Shown here piece after piece: positions 45,484 to 57,463 of a stretch of DNA of 64,000 nt. Source of the DNA: Narthecium ossifragum (Eukaryota > Streptophyta > Magnoliopsida > Dioscoreales > Nartheciaceae). The stretch spans positions 17,284,062-17,348,061 of the forward strand of contig OY986973.1 of NCBI GenBank assembly GCA_963920575.1. The letters are read 5' to 3'. The number at the start of each line of letters is the position of its first letter. Position 1 is the stretch's first letter. The notes beneath the pieces are model-generated. The model was not told where the DNA came from and did not search any database. It saw only the letters and a program-made list of their open reading frames with translations. The position numbers were made by a program, and so were the translations under genes.

Positions 45484-45837
45484 ACGGACGCCGGGCTTCT
45501 TCTCTTCTCTTTTCCCGATCTCACCGCGTCCGAGCCCGTTCCCGGTGATTTCTTGGAAGGGGATAGGAAGATCCAGGGCTCTGCTTTGGGGATTGAAGCA
45601 GCTCTTGTGAGGTAGGGTTCCTACCTACGGCATTCGCTGGATTGGTCTCCTGTTCATCGTCGTTCTCGCCAGATTTCCGAGGTGTTTTGTGTAGATCTTC
45701 TTGCATAAGTGGTGTTTTCCGGTTTTGAAGCCATGAGTAGCTTCGTGAGCTTCGGCACTTCCAACTCACCAAGTTTGGTGATGTTTGGCTCAGTTTTCCG
45801 GCCGGGAGCGCCGTTGGAAGCTGGCCGGAGGGCTAAG

Positions 45838-46190
45838 TGGGATCGATCCAAGAGTGTTGGATCGATCCGAGCCTGGGAGTCGGATCATCCAATGTGATAG
45901 TTGGATCATCCCACTTGTCCCAGGAACAGTGCCTAAGGGTGGCACTGCGCGGCTTTCCTTGGTTTTCTTAGCCGGATCGATCCAAGGGATCATTGGATCG
46001 ATCCCGAGGTTGGTCGGATCGATCCGAAGGCCGAGTTGGATCAATCGGACTCATTGGTTTTCTTTATTTTCCCTAGCCGGATCGATCCAAGGGCGAGTTG
46101 GATCGATCCAAGCACTAGTTGGATCGATCCAATTCATTGGATCGATCGAAGGCCAGTTCGGATCGATTCAAAGGTGTTGGATCGATCCAA
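45838..46190. repeat. GGATCGATCC array, distal (LTR E)
   Basis: About fourteen units, roughly ten of them exact in GGATCGATC, at 20-30 bp intervals, interrupted by a 70-bp unrelated spacer. Downstream of the TATA box. Confidence 0.85.
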
Positions 46191-47538
46191 CTTGTGCGAA
46201 ATCGCCTGTTTAAGGTTGTTTTGCCCGTGGGGCTTCGTATGCATGTGAATTTAGCGATGTTGCCCGCGGGGCTTGCTATGTTGGTTTTGTTTACCGCTTT
46301 CTGACACGTTTACTAGCATAGTTATAAACTGTTGTGTGTTTACAGCTTTGTGGTTGAACCGGGAGAGTGGTGACTCCCGGGATTGTGTAGAATAAATGGG
46401 CTAAATGTATGCCCTTACTGCTTATGATTATCTTCATGCCTCTTTACTGCTTTGTGGTGAACCGAGGGAGTCATGACCCTCGGGAGTGTTTAGAATAAAT
46501 GGGCCGAAGGTGTGCCCTTGTTGTGATGCTTGTTGATAGTGTTATTTTATTTGCATGCTTTACTGTTTTATATTTGCCTGTTGCTACTGCAATGCTTGCC
46601 TGCTTCCTTGTGCATTAGAGGCATGATAGGCTAGGCGTGGGTTTGGGGTTGTCCCTAGTACTCCAATATCAATAGCTAGGTGGTGGTTATCGTTACCCCG
46701 TTATGGGTGTCCTACTGGTATCATCATTGTCCACCCTGTGTATGGGGTCATCGGAGAAAGCCCAACCCTTGAACAGTGGCCATCGGAGGACGTACTTTGG
46801 ACAAGAACCCTGGGGGTATCGAAGGGATTTGTGGGTTCTCTGGTGGGACTGAGCTTTTGATTTGGAGTATAGGGGTTGTATTGATTCTGTGCTTTGAGTG
46901 CTGGGAGATGGTTGTCGTAACCACGGTTGTTTCGCCAAGTGTGGAGGTCCCGCTTGGAGAGGGGTGTCCTACTGGTAGTATCTTTGCCCACCCTGTGTCA
47001 GGGACTGTCGGAGGTGGACCACCCCTGAGCAGTGGCCATCGGAGGACGTACTTTGGACAGGTGCCCTTCGAGTTATTGACGGGATTTATGGGGTCCCTGG
47101 CAGGCCTCAGCACTTGGCACAGAGTTAGTATGGTTGGAGTTGCCTTCCTTGTGAGTGTCGTAGAGTAGAACCCTGCTGAGCTTTGGCTCATTCCTACCTG
47201 GACCGTGTCGTTTGCAGGTGCAGGTACCAGCGCTCCTTCTGTGGGCCCCCGGTGTTCGTCCTGTGGCAGCGCGTCGCCAGCCGACCATGTTTGAGGGCCA
47301 GGAGGGCTTTTGTTGCGCTTTTGCGGAGACCTCAGACGTTGTGTAATTTCTTTTTGAAGATTGTAAATGTTGTAATTTCTTATAACTCTGATGTATTTAA
47401 TGTTTTGTTATAGTAGACGTTAACTTCTCTCCCGCCTTTTGTTTATTGTTTCTGTCTCCGCCCTGTTGGTTGTCAATCGATGTAGGTTTCCCCCTCGTGT
47501 CCCGGTCCGGGATGGGTTTCCTGGGCCGGGGCGCGACA

Positions 47539-48692
47539 ACGTCTCTGTATATTGATGCTCAATATTTGCTCTGCAATATCACTCCCGAACCATCGCCTTA
47601 CTAGGGATTCCTTCCAACCGCCAAATACATTGATAAGGTGCTTGACCTTCCTACGCCTCAGAACCTGCGACAGATCAACCAGACATGGCAATCGGGATAA
47701 TTGGAACTCCCCCAACCACCAATCATCAAGGATATCCAAGTCGCTCTGGTTACCCGGCGTCCACAACACCCCATATTGTAGAAGCTTAGAAGCTTTGCAG
47801 ATACCTTGTCGTAGCGCCGAACATCTCGCCGGAGGTGAAGATGATGGAACCGCCCCTTTCCAACAATACTTGTTCCTCACCAAGTTGGTCCAAATAGTCT
47901 ATTTGCGATCCAGCAACAAGGACGCCATGCGTGTACGCATCACCTGCTGTCGGGTGCATAGATCTCGCAGGCCTAGGCCCCCTCTGGACTTGTGCTGGCA
48001 CACCACCTCCCATGCTACTACTGAGAACCCACCATGTTGGTCTCGCCACAAGAAATTTCTAACCAACATCTCAATTTTCATGATCACCCCAACTGGAACT
48101 GGAGTAGCCATCATCTAAAAGGCTAGTATGGTCTGAAGGACAAATTGAACCAACACTACTCACGACGCATCTGCAAGTCTACTCACAATGAGGATAATCG
48201 ATTCTGCACAAACTCAATCAAGCAGTTAAAATCATGTTTCTGCAACCTACGGGAGTCGAGCGGTATGCCTAGATATTTCCAAGGCCCCCACTGCACAGTT
48301 AGCCCCATCCGTCACTTCAAACGCCGACGTCGTCATCTGGAAACTGAAGTTGACAATTTTATACTTAACTTATAAGAGTTCATCTCTATGCTAGAAAGAC
48401 ATTTGAACCGATGCAACACATTTAATAGCTTTAATGCCTCCTCTAAGTTGGCTCTGGTAAAAAAAGATGCAGTCATTCGCAAAAAGGAGATGACTAACAC
48501 CGAAAGTCCCCCGCCCATACTGCACTCCTTCCAGAGCAATTAGCGGCCTTGCCAACAACGAAGACATAACTCCCTGTCAAAGTATAAAAAGGTACGACAA
48601 CAATGGATCTCTTTGTCGAAGCCCCCTATGCGACTTAAAGAACCCACAATGCGCCCATTAAGAATAAGTGAAAACCTTAGAGAAGAGAACAC
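47539..48692 (-). pseudogene. LINE reverse transcriptase palm and thumb, active site changed
   Basis: Minus strand order: VRFS/LNG and GLRQRDPLLSYLFIL (RT block 4-5), HLLFANDCIFFTRAN (the FADD active site, here FAND, codons 48472-48480), later LVRNFLWRDQHGG, WEVVCQHKSRGGLGLRDL, ALRQGICKASKLLQYG, DWWLGEF and VKHLINVFGGW. The replaced catalytic Asp, plus stops and frameshifts, make the enzyme inactive. Interrupted upstream by LTR D. Confidence 0.85.
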
Positions 48693-51100
48693 TGTCAGGG
48701 CCCGTCCCTCAGACCTGACTCGACCACGTGGGTCGAGAGCCGGTTTCTTGTTGGTTTGGTTCCGCGTCGGGCACGATCGGGCGATCGTGTGGCGGTTTTG
48801 GACCCCGGGGGCATTTTGGTAAATATGCCCTCTGGTGGTCGGTTTCACACCCGCGTTCCACACACTGACTTTGATTGATGTATGTGTTTGATTAGAATCC
48901 CTAGGGTGCGTCCGATCGGAGGATCGGAGCTCGATCGGGAAAGATCGATTTGGACGGCTGAGATAGATTTGGAATTTCCATATAAGGCCTATCCCTTTCT
49001 CTTTCTTTCCTTCTCTTCTCCTGTCGTTTTCTCCTTCTCCCTCTCATTCGGCTGAGCTAGGGTTTGGAGTCTTGGGCTTCGGATCGCGGATCTTGTCGGC
49101 TTGACCAGCGGGACGCGTGGAGGACCCCTACTTGCTCAAGTAGGTGTTTCTACCTCGATCCTTGGAACGGGTTCTCCTAGGATAGGATTATTGTGCTTTC
49201 GCTATAGGAATACATGTTAGAATGGTTTGTAACTCTTTGTATGTGTAGAGTAACCCATTTCCTGTATTCCTACGTTGAGATTTCAGTATTTGAACGGTTG
49301 GTTTCCGTATTATCGCCGTTTTGTCGGTTTTGTCCATTTGGACCTAGATAAGAGATTTAACCGTCGAAAACTGGATTTCTTCACTCCATTAGCTTCTCCC
49401 CTGCTAAATATACTTGTTTGCAAAATTTCATTTAATTCCAACATGATTTGATACTTGAAATCCAAAGAATTGGATTTCCGGTACTGTTCTGATGAACTGT
49501 GCCAAGGCTCGACGGTCGATCGGTGCATCGACTGTCAAGTAGTGTTTTACCCTTTCTGGGCCTGACGGTCGACCGTCGGATCGACCGTCGCATCGACCGT
49601 CGGGCTCTGTCGGGATTTTGGGCTCCCACGGTCGATGGATCGATCGACCGTGGGATCTTCTCCTTTTCGCCATTTACCTGACGGTCGACCGTCGGATCGA
49701 CCGTCGCATCGACCGTCAGGCGTTGTTTGGTTTTGGGCTTCTCAGGGTCGATGGGTGGATCGACCGTCGCCCTTGGTTTTCTTCGCATGGGTCTCACGGT
49801 CGATCGCTGGATCGACCGTGACATCATCCGTGGCCTCACGGTCGATCCCCGGATCGACCGTGGCATTGTCCGTGACCCTTTAAACTCGGTTTTCTGGTAT
49901 TTCTTGGTTGGTTTTGATGGGGAATTAGTATCTAAACATGTTGGGAAGCATGTGGGGGGGATTTGATGAGGTTTTCAAAGGATTTTCATTTGGTTTGAGA
50001 TTGATTCCATTGTCCTCTCCTTTTTAGAAAACCTATGGTTATACTTGCAATTAATACATGATTGATTGTAGTTAAGTGCTTATTGATTGCTTAGCCATTA
50101 GCTAGCTATGAATGCTAGTTAATGAGGAATTGTGGAACCTTAGCCTCTTGCCGGCGAGTGCCGAGGGCTATTGTATATCTGTTGAACTTATAATCTGTTG
50201 ATGTGGCATGTAGAGACATCTAGGATAGATGTTTGCCTAGGCTCATACATTGTATGCATTAGAGGCATTTGAGGTTAGGCAGGCGATAATTTAGGTCGTC
50301 GATTCGAGGCTCTCGGGTAGCTCGGATCTAGCCTTAGGACCGTGGATGGGTAGTTAGGAGTAGGGTGTGATTGTTGATCAAGTCTCATGTCTTTGAGGAT
50401 TCACGCTAGTTGACTTTGATCAGTGTTTGAGGTTTAGAGATCGTATTGTCTTCCAAAGCCAAGTGCTAAGGATGGATGTTGACGCGTTCCCGACGTGGTT
50501 CCCCAAGGCTTGGTATTCCAGCTTGGGAAGGGTGATCTTGCATATTACTGTTTCTTGGCCTCCTGGTAACTTGTTCAGGAGAGAGGTTTCATGACAAGAG
50601 CCCTTGGGACATCAACTGGGTTATGGGACCCGTGGCATCCGTTAGACTTAGGCTGAGAGACAACACTGTTGTTGTTTTCCTCCTTTCAGTGTGCCGTAGA
50701 GTTGAACCATACTGAGCTTATCGCTCACTCCTACCCGGGCTGCGTTTGCAGGTGCAGGCGGCAGTTCTTCCTCGGTGGAGCCGGCAGGATCGGTTTTTGG
50801 CGGCGCGAGTACTTCCAGAGGCGCTTGAGGTTGCTGAAGGATGATCTGTTGTACCCTTTTTTATATGTATCTTTATGTTGTAAACATTCTGGAGAACCTT
50901 TGGGATTTTGTGTAAATCTGTATATTGGAACTTAGACATTGTACAACTTGATGATGTATTATGATTAAATCTGTTTAGCCTCTGGAATATAATTGTTTAA
51001 ATTATCTATCTTTTCCGCTTGTACCGCGCCGGTTGATGATGAATAGTGTTAGGACCCTCACGCCTCGTCCTGGATGGGTTTTCTGGGTCGGGGTGTGACA
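48693..51100 (+). mobile_element. Solo LTR, Tekay-type (LTR D)
   Basis: 2408 bp, TGTCAGGGCCCGTCC...GGGGTGTGACA, perfect TSD AACAC (48688-48692 and 51101-51105). Close relative of LTR H: CCATATAAGG TATA at 48979-48988, TAGGTGTTTCTACCT hairpin near 49141, GTCGACCG array, acceptor-like CGTTTGCAG/GTGCAGG at 50743-50758. Confidence 0.92.
49508..49875. repeat. ACGGTCGACCGT array (LTR D)
   Basis: About eight clusters of the ACGGTCGA-N8-TCGACCGT type, some with a third half site. Same position as in LTR H, downstream of TATA. Confidence 0.85.
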
Positions 51101-51951
51101 AACACATTCCATAATCCACTCTGTCCATCACTGAGGAAAGTTCATCTGCTCCAGCACACACCGCAAGAAATCCCATCTGACAGAATTGAATGCAACTTTC
51201 TAATCAATCTTAATAGCCATAAGTGGATGATCTCGGGTGGCGTACTGAAGGGAGTGCATGAGTTACTGTGCTGCACCCAGATTATAAAAAATGGACCGCC
51301 CAGAGATGAACGCATATTGGTCCAACCTCACTAAGGACTCCAGTAGAGGCTTGAACCTGTTAACAAGGATAGTAGAGATCAACTTATAAGTCACATTACA
51401 GATGCTAATAGGACGAAAGTCTTTAACACGGATTGGATTATCAATCTTTGGAATGAACGTAATAAACGTATCATCCCAGTGCGGGGGGAAGATGTCCTGA
51501 ATCAAATAAGCTCTTTACAAGAGTCACCAGACTGGGGCCACAAACATCCCAATGCTTCATATAGAACTCGGATGGAAGCCCATCAGAACCTGCACATTTG
51601 AAATGACTCATATGATCTAGAGCTAGCTTATTTCGGATTCTGTCACCTCCTCAACCAGGCCGGCCACAGAACCTGAAGGGATAGACGGTAAGGACTGTAA
51701 AGGGAGAACCCTCCCCTCCTGTCGATCTCTCCAGAGATCAGAGTAGTATGCCAAGAACGAGTGTGCAATGTCCTCCTGAGAGCTCACAACGTTTCTAGAA
51801 GCATTTTAATTTCAACCATAGGGGAACGAATACAAGATGTGTGGATAGACTAATGAAACCACTTGGTATTCCTATCCCCCTCCTCTACCCAAGAAGACTT
51901 CCTATGCTGGGAACATATGTGTCATGTTGCCCAAGAAAAACAACATGAACG
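51101..51951 (-). pseudogene. LINE reverse transcriptase fingers/palm segment
   Basis: Minus strand contains WVEEGDRNTKWFH, DGLPSEFY, then FITFIPKIDNPIRVKDFRPI, SICNVTYKLISTILVNRFKP and DQYAFISGRSI, all hallmark blocks of L1 reverse transcriptase. Several frameshifts; the best open piece is 51263-51505. Confidence 0.88.
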
Positions 51952-52983
51952 TGAAGGTTCAGGAGGGGGAGGGGGTGAATTGAACTCTTTTGTGGAAATA
52001 CAATAGATGAAAACCTAGATAGAATGCTAGAAGACTAGTATACTTGTTTAGATATGAAAGCAATGAATAAAGCAAGTAATGAAGGATAAGAAAGAGTTAA
52101 GAGACTTGCACCTGATTTTATAGTGGTTCAGCAAACCTTGCCTACGTCCACTTCTCTCAAGGGCCTCCTTGATATTCTACTACTTGCAAGACCTCTTACA
52201 AGTTGTCCACCAAGCTTCCGGGTGATTGGCAACCTATCCACCAAGCTTACAGGTGCTTGGAAACCTTACAATCTCTCCAAGCTCTCTCTTGGATACTCTC
52301 ACAAAGTCTACTTCACACTTGAAGTAGTTTTACAAAGGTTTAGCTCACAAATAAAAGGAATAAACTTGCTAGAATATTATTACAATAATCCCTTAGCTTC
52401 CCTTAAGTCCTTGGCAAGTTTCCTGCATATTCTCTTTTATAGCTGAGCTTCAAAACCCTCCAAGTAGCCTTCCAACGGCTATTTTTTGTTCCTACAACGG
52501 CTCTTTAACGGCTACTTTCGTGACTAGCGGTCGACCGTCGCATCGTCCGCCACATCGACCGTCACGTTCTTCTTGAGCCGTGGTCGATCCATGCATCGAC
52601 CTTCAAGCTTCATGGTCGACCGTCGCATCGACCGTCACATCGTCCGTGAGCCTTTGTGAGGAAAAACACTTCCCAGGGTCGATGCCTCGTCCGACCGTCG
52701 CTTCTCCTCATAAGGTCACATAGGCCACGGTCGATCGGTCCATCGACCGTCAGCCTAAAGCCCTTAAATAACCTCCGCGGTCGATCCACCATCGCCCGCC
52801 ATTCTCCACGGTCGACCTCTCCATAGCTCACGGTCGATCCCACGGTCGACCGCCGCATCATCCGTGGACACTAACATTTCTCAAATATGAAAGTTAAAGC
52901 ATGTCTTCAACGTATATTCTATCACATATATATTTTATCATTTAAGAACATATTGGCGTCATCAAAACACATTAGGACTAACA
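51952..52983 (-). mobile_element. Solo LTR, family B (copy B3)
   Basis: 1032 bp, perfect TSD GAACG (51947-51951 and 52984-52988). Minus-strand TATA GCTATAAAAGAG near 52432-52443. Very similar to B1. Confidence 0.92.
52527..52865. repeat. GTCGACCG/CATCGACCG array (LTR B3)
   Basis: About twelve units with irregular spacing; nearest is roughly 85 bp upstream of the LTR TATA box. Confidence 0.8.
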
Positions 52984-53106
52984 GAACGTTCTCCAGCTCA
53001 CGCATACGGATCTCCTCCTCCATCGATAAACAACCCTCCTCCTCCTGCAAGTACAAAGCATCCAAATGCTGAAGAGTATGTTGATGAGTATTATAGAGAT
53101 CAAAGT
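52984..53106 (-). pseudogene. LINE segment between endonuclease and RT
   Basis: Minus strand FDLYNTHQHTLQHLDALYLQ then EEEGCLSMEEEIRMRELE, the helical linker that precedes EGDRNTKFFH in L1 elements. Confidence 0.7.
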
Positions 53107-55262
53107 TGTCACGCCCCGATCCGAGAAGGCCCAACCGGGCCGGACGACGAGAACCGGAACCTAACTAAGTGCGGAAAAGTTTAGGCGAGAATTCCCTCTA
53201 ATCTACTGGTCTCCCTAAACAATCCACAATTACCCTGATTTAAGCAGTTAATTAACTAACCTCAATAGACATAATATAATAATTCAAGATCCTTGGAAGG
53301 GTACAATAGTCATATACATCATACTCCCGTAGGAAACTACCTATAACAAAAAGGTAGACGACGATCACCACTCCTCAAGCACCACCAGACGCCGCCGCGC
53401 CACCAAACACCTGCCCGATAGGGGCCATCAAAGAGGAGCTAACACCTGCACCTGCAAAACGCAGCCCGCCTAGGAGTGAGCAACTAAGCTCAGTAGGGGA
53501 ACTACACTACGACTCACATAAAGAAGGAGGAAACACAACAGTGTCGCCCTCAAGTAAAGCCTGGGTATACATAGGGGCCCCATAATCCCACTGCGTGTCC
53601 CTGAGGGCCTCGGTCATGGTCTTCCAGAAGAACTGGTCACATGCTGGGTTACGCTCAGTAAAGCAGGAAGCCAACACTGTTGACTCACCAGCAGGAAACC
53701 GACATTGTTAGGCGAGAAACAACACCACTGAGTAGGCACACCCTCTACTCAAGATTCATAGAATACTGGACATCGGTTACACCTCAGAACCCAGCTCGAG
53801 ACTGACACGACCTCTAAACCTCAATCAACATGTATTCAAGTCATCTAAGCCAATCATCGATATCGACTGAATACTACCATCCGATCCTGGACCACGCTAC
53901 CCGCCACGGACCTAGAGCTAAATTCGAGCTACCCGAAAGCCTCGGATTGACGATCAACCCATCGCCCATGCCCTATCCTTATGCATCTAATGTATAATAA
54001 AAAATGCATGCTATGAACACACACAGATAAGCATGTAAGCATGCAACACATGTGATGATATAATAAAAAAGGTCTAGGTTCAGCACCCTGCCGCCCCGGG
54101 TGGTGAATAGATAAGTAAGGTCGGGGAACTGCTGCAGCGGTAACACCATCAGCTGCCAGCCAGTTCACAAAGGAAACAAGCGATGGGACGCAGCCCCAGC
54201 TAACTAGCCAGACAGCAATATAATAATATTATATTCAAAGCATAGGGCGAACTTAAGGCCCGTTTATTCTACACATCCCAGGGAGTCACACACTCCCCTG
54301 GTTCAACCACAAACTACTCACGGATTTAAACAGATATAATAACATTATATCTAAGATAAGATTAAGATAATCAAGTTATTGAAATCAAACCAATTCTACA
54401 GCAAATCTTGAAAAATCCTATCTTTCAATCTAGCAATCCGATCGATACGAAACTTGAGATGCCCACTAAACTACATACCCCGAATCACACGCCCAAAAAT
54501 CGGTTTGATTGGATTAAAGAAAATCGATGAAAACCTATAATTTCGGTTAAATCTCAGATCTGAAAAACCCAATAAAATCCTTTTGAAAATAATTTGGATT
54601 TAAACCAAGCTTTGCATATCACACCTAAATATCACTAACATCATCCACTCTAAAAATCAGATCTATTTAACAACGAAAAACAACTTAATTACACTAATTA
54701 ATATGACTGCCCTGTTTCAGCACAGACAACCCATTTAATTCACCAGGACATGTAGGTAAATCCAAAAATCATGAAACCAGTTGACAATGAAAGCTAACTC
54801 ACAGATTTACAACTTTTATTCAAAACACCAAGTCCGATCATGCACGTACAACTCGAAAATCACGTTATAACACCACTGTTCTAATTTAAACCAGGAAATC
54901 CAAAAATAACATAAGAAAAACTTGCTTAAATCCATATCAAATCAAAATCAAATCCTACCAAACTTTAATCAGGTGATAATCAAGCTACCAGGCATCAGCT
55001 AGCATACTTTAATTGAACAACAATCAAATAAAACGATGAAGAACACCTAATCTAAGGGCTAATGAAGAAACCTACCAAACTACGCTGATCCACGTTTTAT
55101 TCTCAATCAAACAGTCCAAGGAGGGTGTAGATCTCTTCCTCTAGCTCCTGTCAAGCTCCCCAAACGATTGCAACAATCCCAAACCCCGGATCAAAAAAGA
55201 GAAGAAGAGGAAAGAAAAAGAAAAGAAACAGAGGCGGTCTGCGGGTTCTTATAAGCTCTCGA
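53107..55262 (-). mobile_element. Tekay-type LTR, 5'-truncated (LTR C)
   Basis: Plus strand begins TGTCACGCCCCGATCC, the LTR end. In LTR sense the start is missing: it opens near a TATA-like CTTATAAGAACC at about 55245 and lacks TGTGAGGACC, so no TSD partner is seen. Contains the acceptor-like word (GTTTTGCAGGTGCAGG reversed) near 53447-53462. No palindrome array. Confidence 0.75.
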
Positions 55263-56182
55263 TCAATTGATCCCGCCTACTCCAGCCTTTTACCGCCCTC
55301 TTGACCTCCTTAATTCGGCCTTTAAAAATGTATTGAGCCCTGCCAGACCTGGACCTAGACCAAGCATGAACTACCACACTTCGAAACTCCGGCAAAGGGA
55401 TCCAGAGTTGTTGAAGCCGAAACATAGAGGGACCATGAAGATCCCGCCGCGGGTACAAGTCTAAGAGAATTGGTCGGTGATCAGAGAAATATTTTAGGTG
55501 TTGGATATCCGCCTGCAGAAACCAGCGATACCATTATGGTGTGCAAAGTCCACGATCAAGCCATTCCAATATACGGTCACGACCAAACTGCCGGTTCGAC
55601 CAAGTGAATGACGGCCCACAGAAGCCCAGATCCACTAAATCATCTCTAGCTAGAAATGAAAGAAAGTCTTGAAATTGGAGAATAGGAGAAAGGCACCCGC
55701 CCCCGCTTCTCTGAAGGTGCCGCTTCCACATTGAAATCCCCCCTCATCATATGCGGCCGCCCTAGAGACCTAATCTTGTGAAGGTACTCCCAGAGAGAAA
55801 CTCGCCCATGTTTGGTGCATGCGGCATGTACTGCCAAAATAAACCACTGCCTACATCCCTCAGAAGTTATGGTCCCATGTATAGCTTGGTCAGAAAACCG
55901 AGCAAAGGAAACATATCTAAGAGTAGATTTCCAGACAACAAGAATGCCTCCGCTACGCCCCCGGGATGAGAGTAGGAAGGTCAGCCACGCATCCCGCAGT
56001 TGCCATTGGATAGCACCCAGCTGAGGCTCCACCACCACTGCCTCAAAAATAAAAAGCATATCCAGCCACTGCTCAAACGACAAACGGTGCCAGTACACCA
56101 AGACTCGCTTAGGCGTGAGTCCATGGCAATTCCAGGCAAGGATACGGGTCATAGCAACACTCATTGAGGATGCAGTCCCCAA
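55263..56182 (-). pseudogene. LINE endonuclease domain
   Basis: Minus strand starts near MTRILAWNCHGL, followed by a Gly/Ser-rich GGILVVWKS, the catalytic-loop word RGDFN, then DLGFCGPSFTWSNRQ and RILEWLDRGL, the AP-endonuclease signature of plant L1 elements. It nicks target DNA to prime reverse transcription. A frameshift near 55700 splits it. Upstream (56183-56270) the ORF1 tail ends in VSHGRPREVLTE and a stop. Confidence 0.85.
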
Positions 56183-56400
56183 ACCGGGGTCTCACTCCGT
56201 AAGCACTTCACGTGGCCGACCATGGCTAACATTTTTTTCAATACTCATATCCTCACTGGGCAGATGGTGGTGTTGGTCCTAGTATTGTTTGGATGATGTC
56301 AAATTATGCATAATGATAAAAACATTATTTTAATATTTATATCCTTTAATTTGGAACAAGTTAAATATCATGTTTAGAAGCCTTTGTGCAAGTGGTTGAT

Positions 56401-56635
56401 GCAACGGTCGATGCACTGATCGATCGCAGATTATGTGACGTTATGTGAAGAAGCTACGGTCGATCAGAGTATCGACCCTTGAGTGTGCTTTTCACAACAG
56501 AGGCTGGTGGTCGATGCGACGGTCGACCGCGGGAAGATTAAAAGTCGACCGTGAAGCCTGAAGGTTGATGCGATGGTCAATCGGAGCTATATTTGAGCAT
56601 GATGGACGATATGGCGGACGATGCGACGGTCGACC
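56401..56635. repeat. GTCGACCG-type array (LTR B4)
   Basis: About ten degenerate units such as GCGACGGTCGACCGC, upstream of the LTR TATA box. Confidence 0.75.
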
Positions 56636-56965
56636 GCCAGTCAGAAATATAACTGTTAGAGAGCCGTTGGAGAAAAGCTAAGTAACCGTTGAAAGCTACC
56701 TTTTGAGGTCTTAAAGCTTAAGTATAAGAGGGAAGGTGCAGGAAACTTGATGAATGACCAAGGGGGTTATTGGCATATATTGTATCAAGTTTATTTTTCA
56801 TTTGAGAGCTTTAATCTGTGAGGCCCGCTGGGTCTACTGTGGGACAAGATGCCTTCGCCTGGAGGGCGGGGCTGAGTCGGGTAGCCGGGCAAGCAATCCC
56901 ACAACGCCTGGGTATGGTCCGGGGTTCGATATAAGTATATAGTAAGCCCTTAATAGACACAACGC

Positions 56966-57068
56966 ATTTTAAAGCCGTGCTAGCAGTGATCCATCAGAAA
57001 ACTCCAAGGTTAAGCGTGCTTGCCTTGGAGCGGTCCCGGGATGGGTGACCTACTGGGAAGTTTTCTCA
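56966..57068 (+). other. 5S rRNA-like core, copy 1 (in Cassandra)
   Basis: Shares with plant 5S rRNA GTTAAGCGTGCTTG (A-box region) and GGATGGGTGACCTACTGGGA (C-box region), so the internal RNA polymerase III promoter is largely kept. Not a functional 5S gene: it diverges between the boxes and at the 5' end. Confidence 0.85.
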
Positions 57069-57198
57069 GATTTCTACGGTGAGCCAAAAGCGGACAATAT
57101 TGTGTCGGGGAGCGGCGCCGGGCAAGCAATCCCACAACGCCTGGGTATGGTCCCGGATTCGATATAGGTATATAGTAAGCCCTTAATAGACACAATGC

Positions 57199-57301
57199 GT
57201 TTTAAAGCCGTGCTGATAGTGATCCGTCAGAAAACTTCATGGTTAAGCGTGCTCGAGCTGGAGTAGTCACACGATGGGTGACCTACTAGAAAGTTTTTCC
57301 A
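57199..57301 (+). other. 5S rRNA-like core, copy 2 (in Cassandra)
   Basis: Same layout as copy 1 with GGTTAAGCGTGCTCGAG and CGATGGGTGACCTACTAGAA; more diverged, with the C-box region changed at two positions. Confidence 0.82.
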
Positions 57302-57463
57302 GATTTCTGCGGTGAGCCAAAAGCGGACAATATTGTGTCAGGGAGCGACGCCGCTGGGCAGATCCTGGTCGGGACCGGGAGCCCGCGGGCCGGGGCCGGG
57401 GCCCAGTGGAGGGTCGGGGCGTTACATAATCTTTGCAAAATTACTTCAAATTGTGAAGTAGAC

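Larger units (their letters stand above)
45144..47538 (+). mobile_element. Solo LTR, Tekay-type (LTR E)
   Basis: 2395 bp, TGTGAGGACCCGTTCC...GGGGCGCGACA, TSD ACGCC/ACGTC (45139-45143 and 47539-47543, one mismatch). Holds two GGATCGATCC arrays, a TATA box, a GTAGGGTTCCTAC hairpin at 45612-45624, a 257-bp internal duplication (units from 46705 and 46962) and the acceptor-like GTTTGCAG/GTGCAGG at 47210-47224. Confidence 0.9.
56817..57426. mobile_element. Cassandra (5S-carrying TRIM) solo LTR with duplicated core
   Basis: 610 bp, TGTGAGGCCCGC...GGGTCGGGGCGTTACA, perfect TSD TAATC (56812-56816 and 57427-57431). Contains two tandem 233-bp units (56886-57118 and 57119-57351), each with a 5S rRNA-like core. 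Cassandra elements carry one 5S-like region per LTR; the doubling here is unusual. Confidence 0.88.

Noticed and set aside
56966..57301. Functional 5S rRNA genes
   Set aside because: The 5S-like cores diverge outside the promoter boxes, and are enclosed by TG...CA LTR ends with a 5-bp duplication; they belong to Cassandra.
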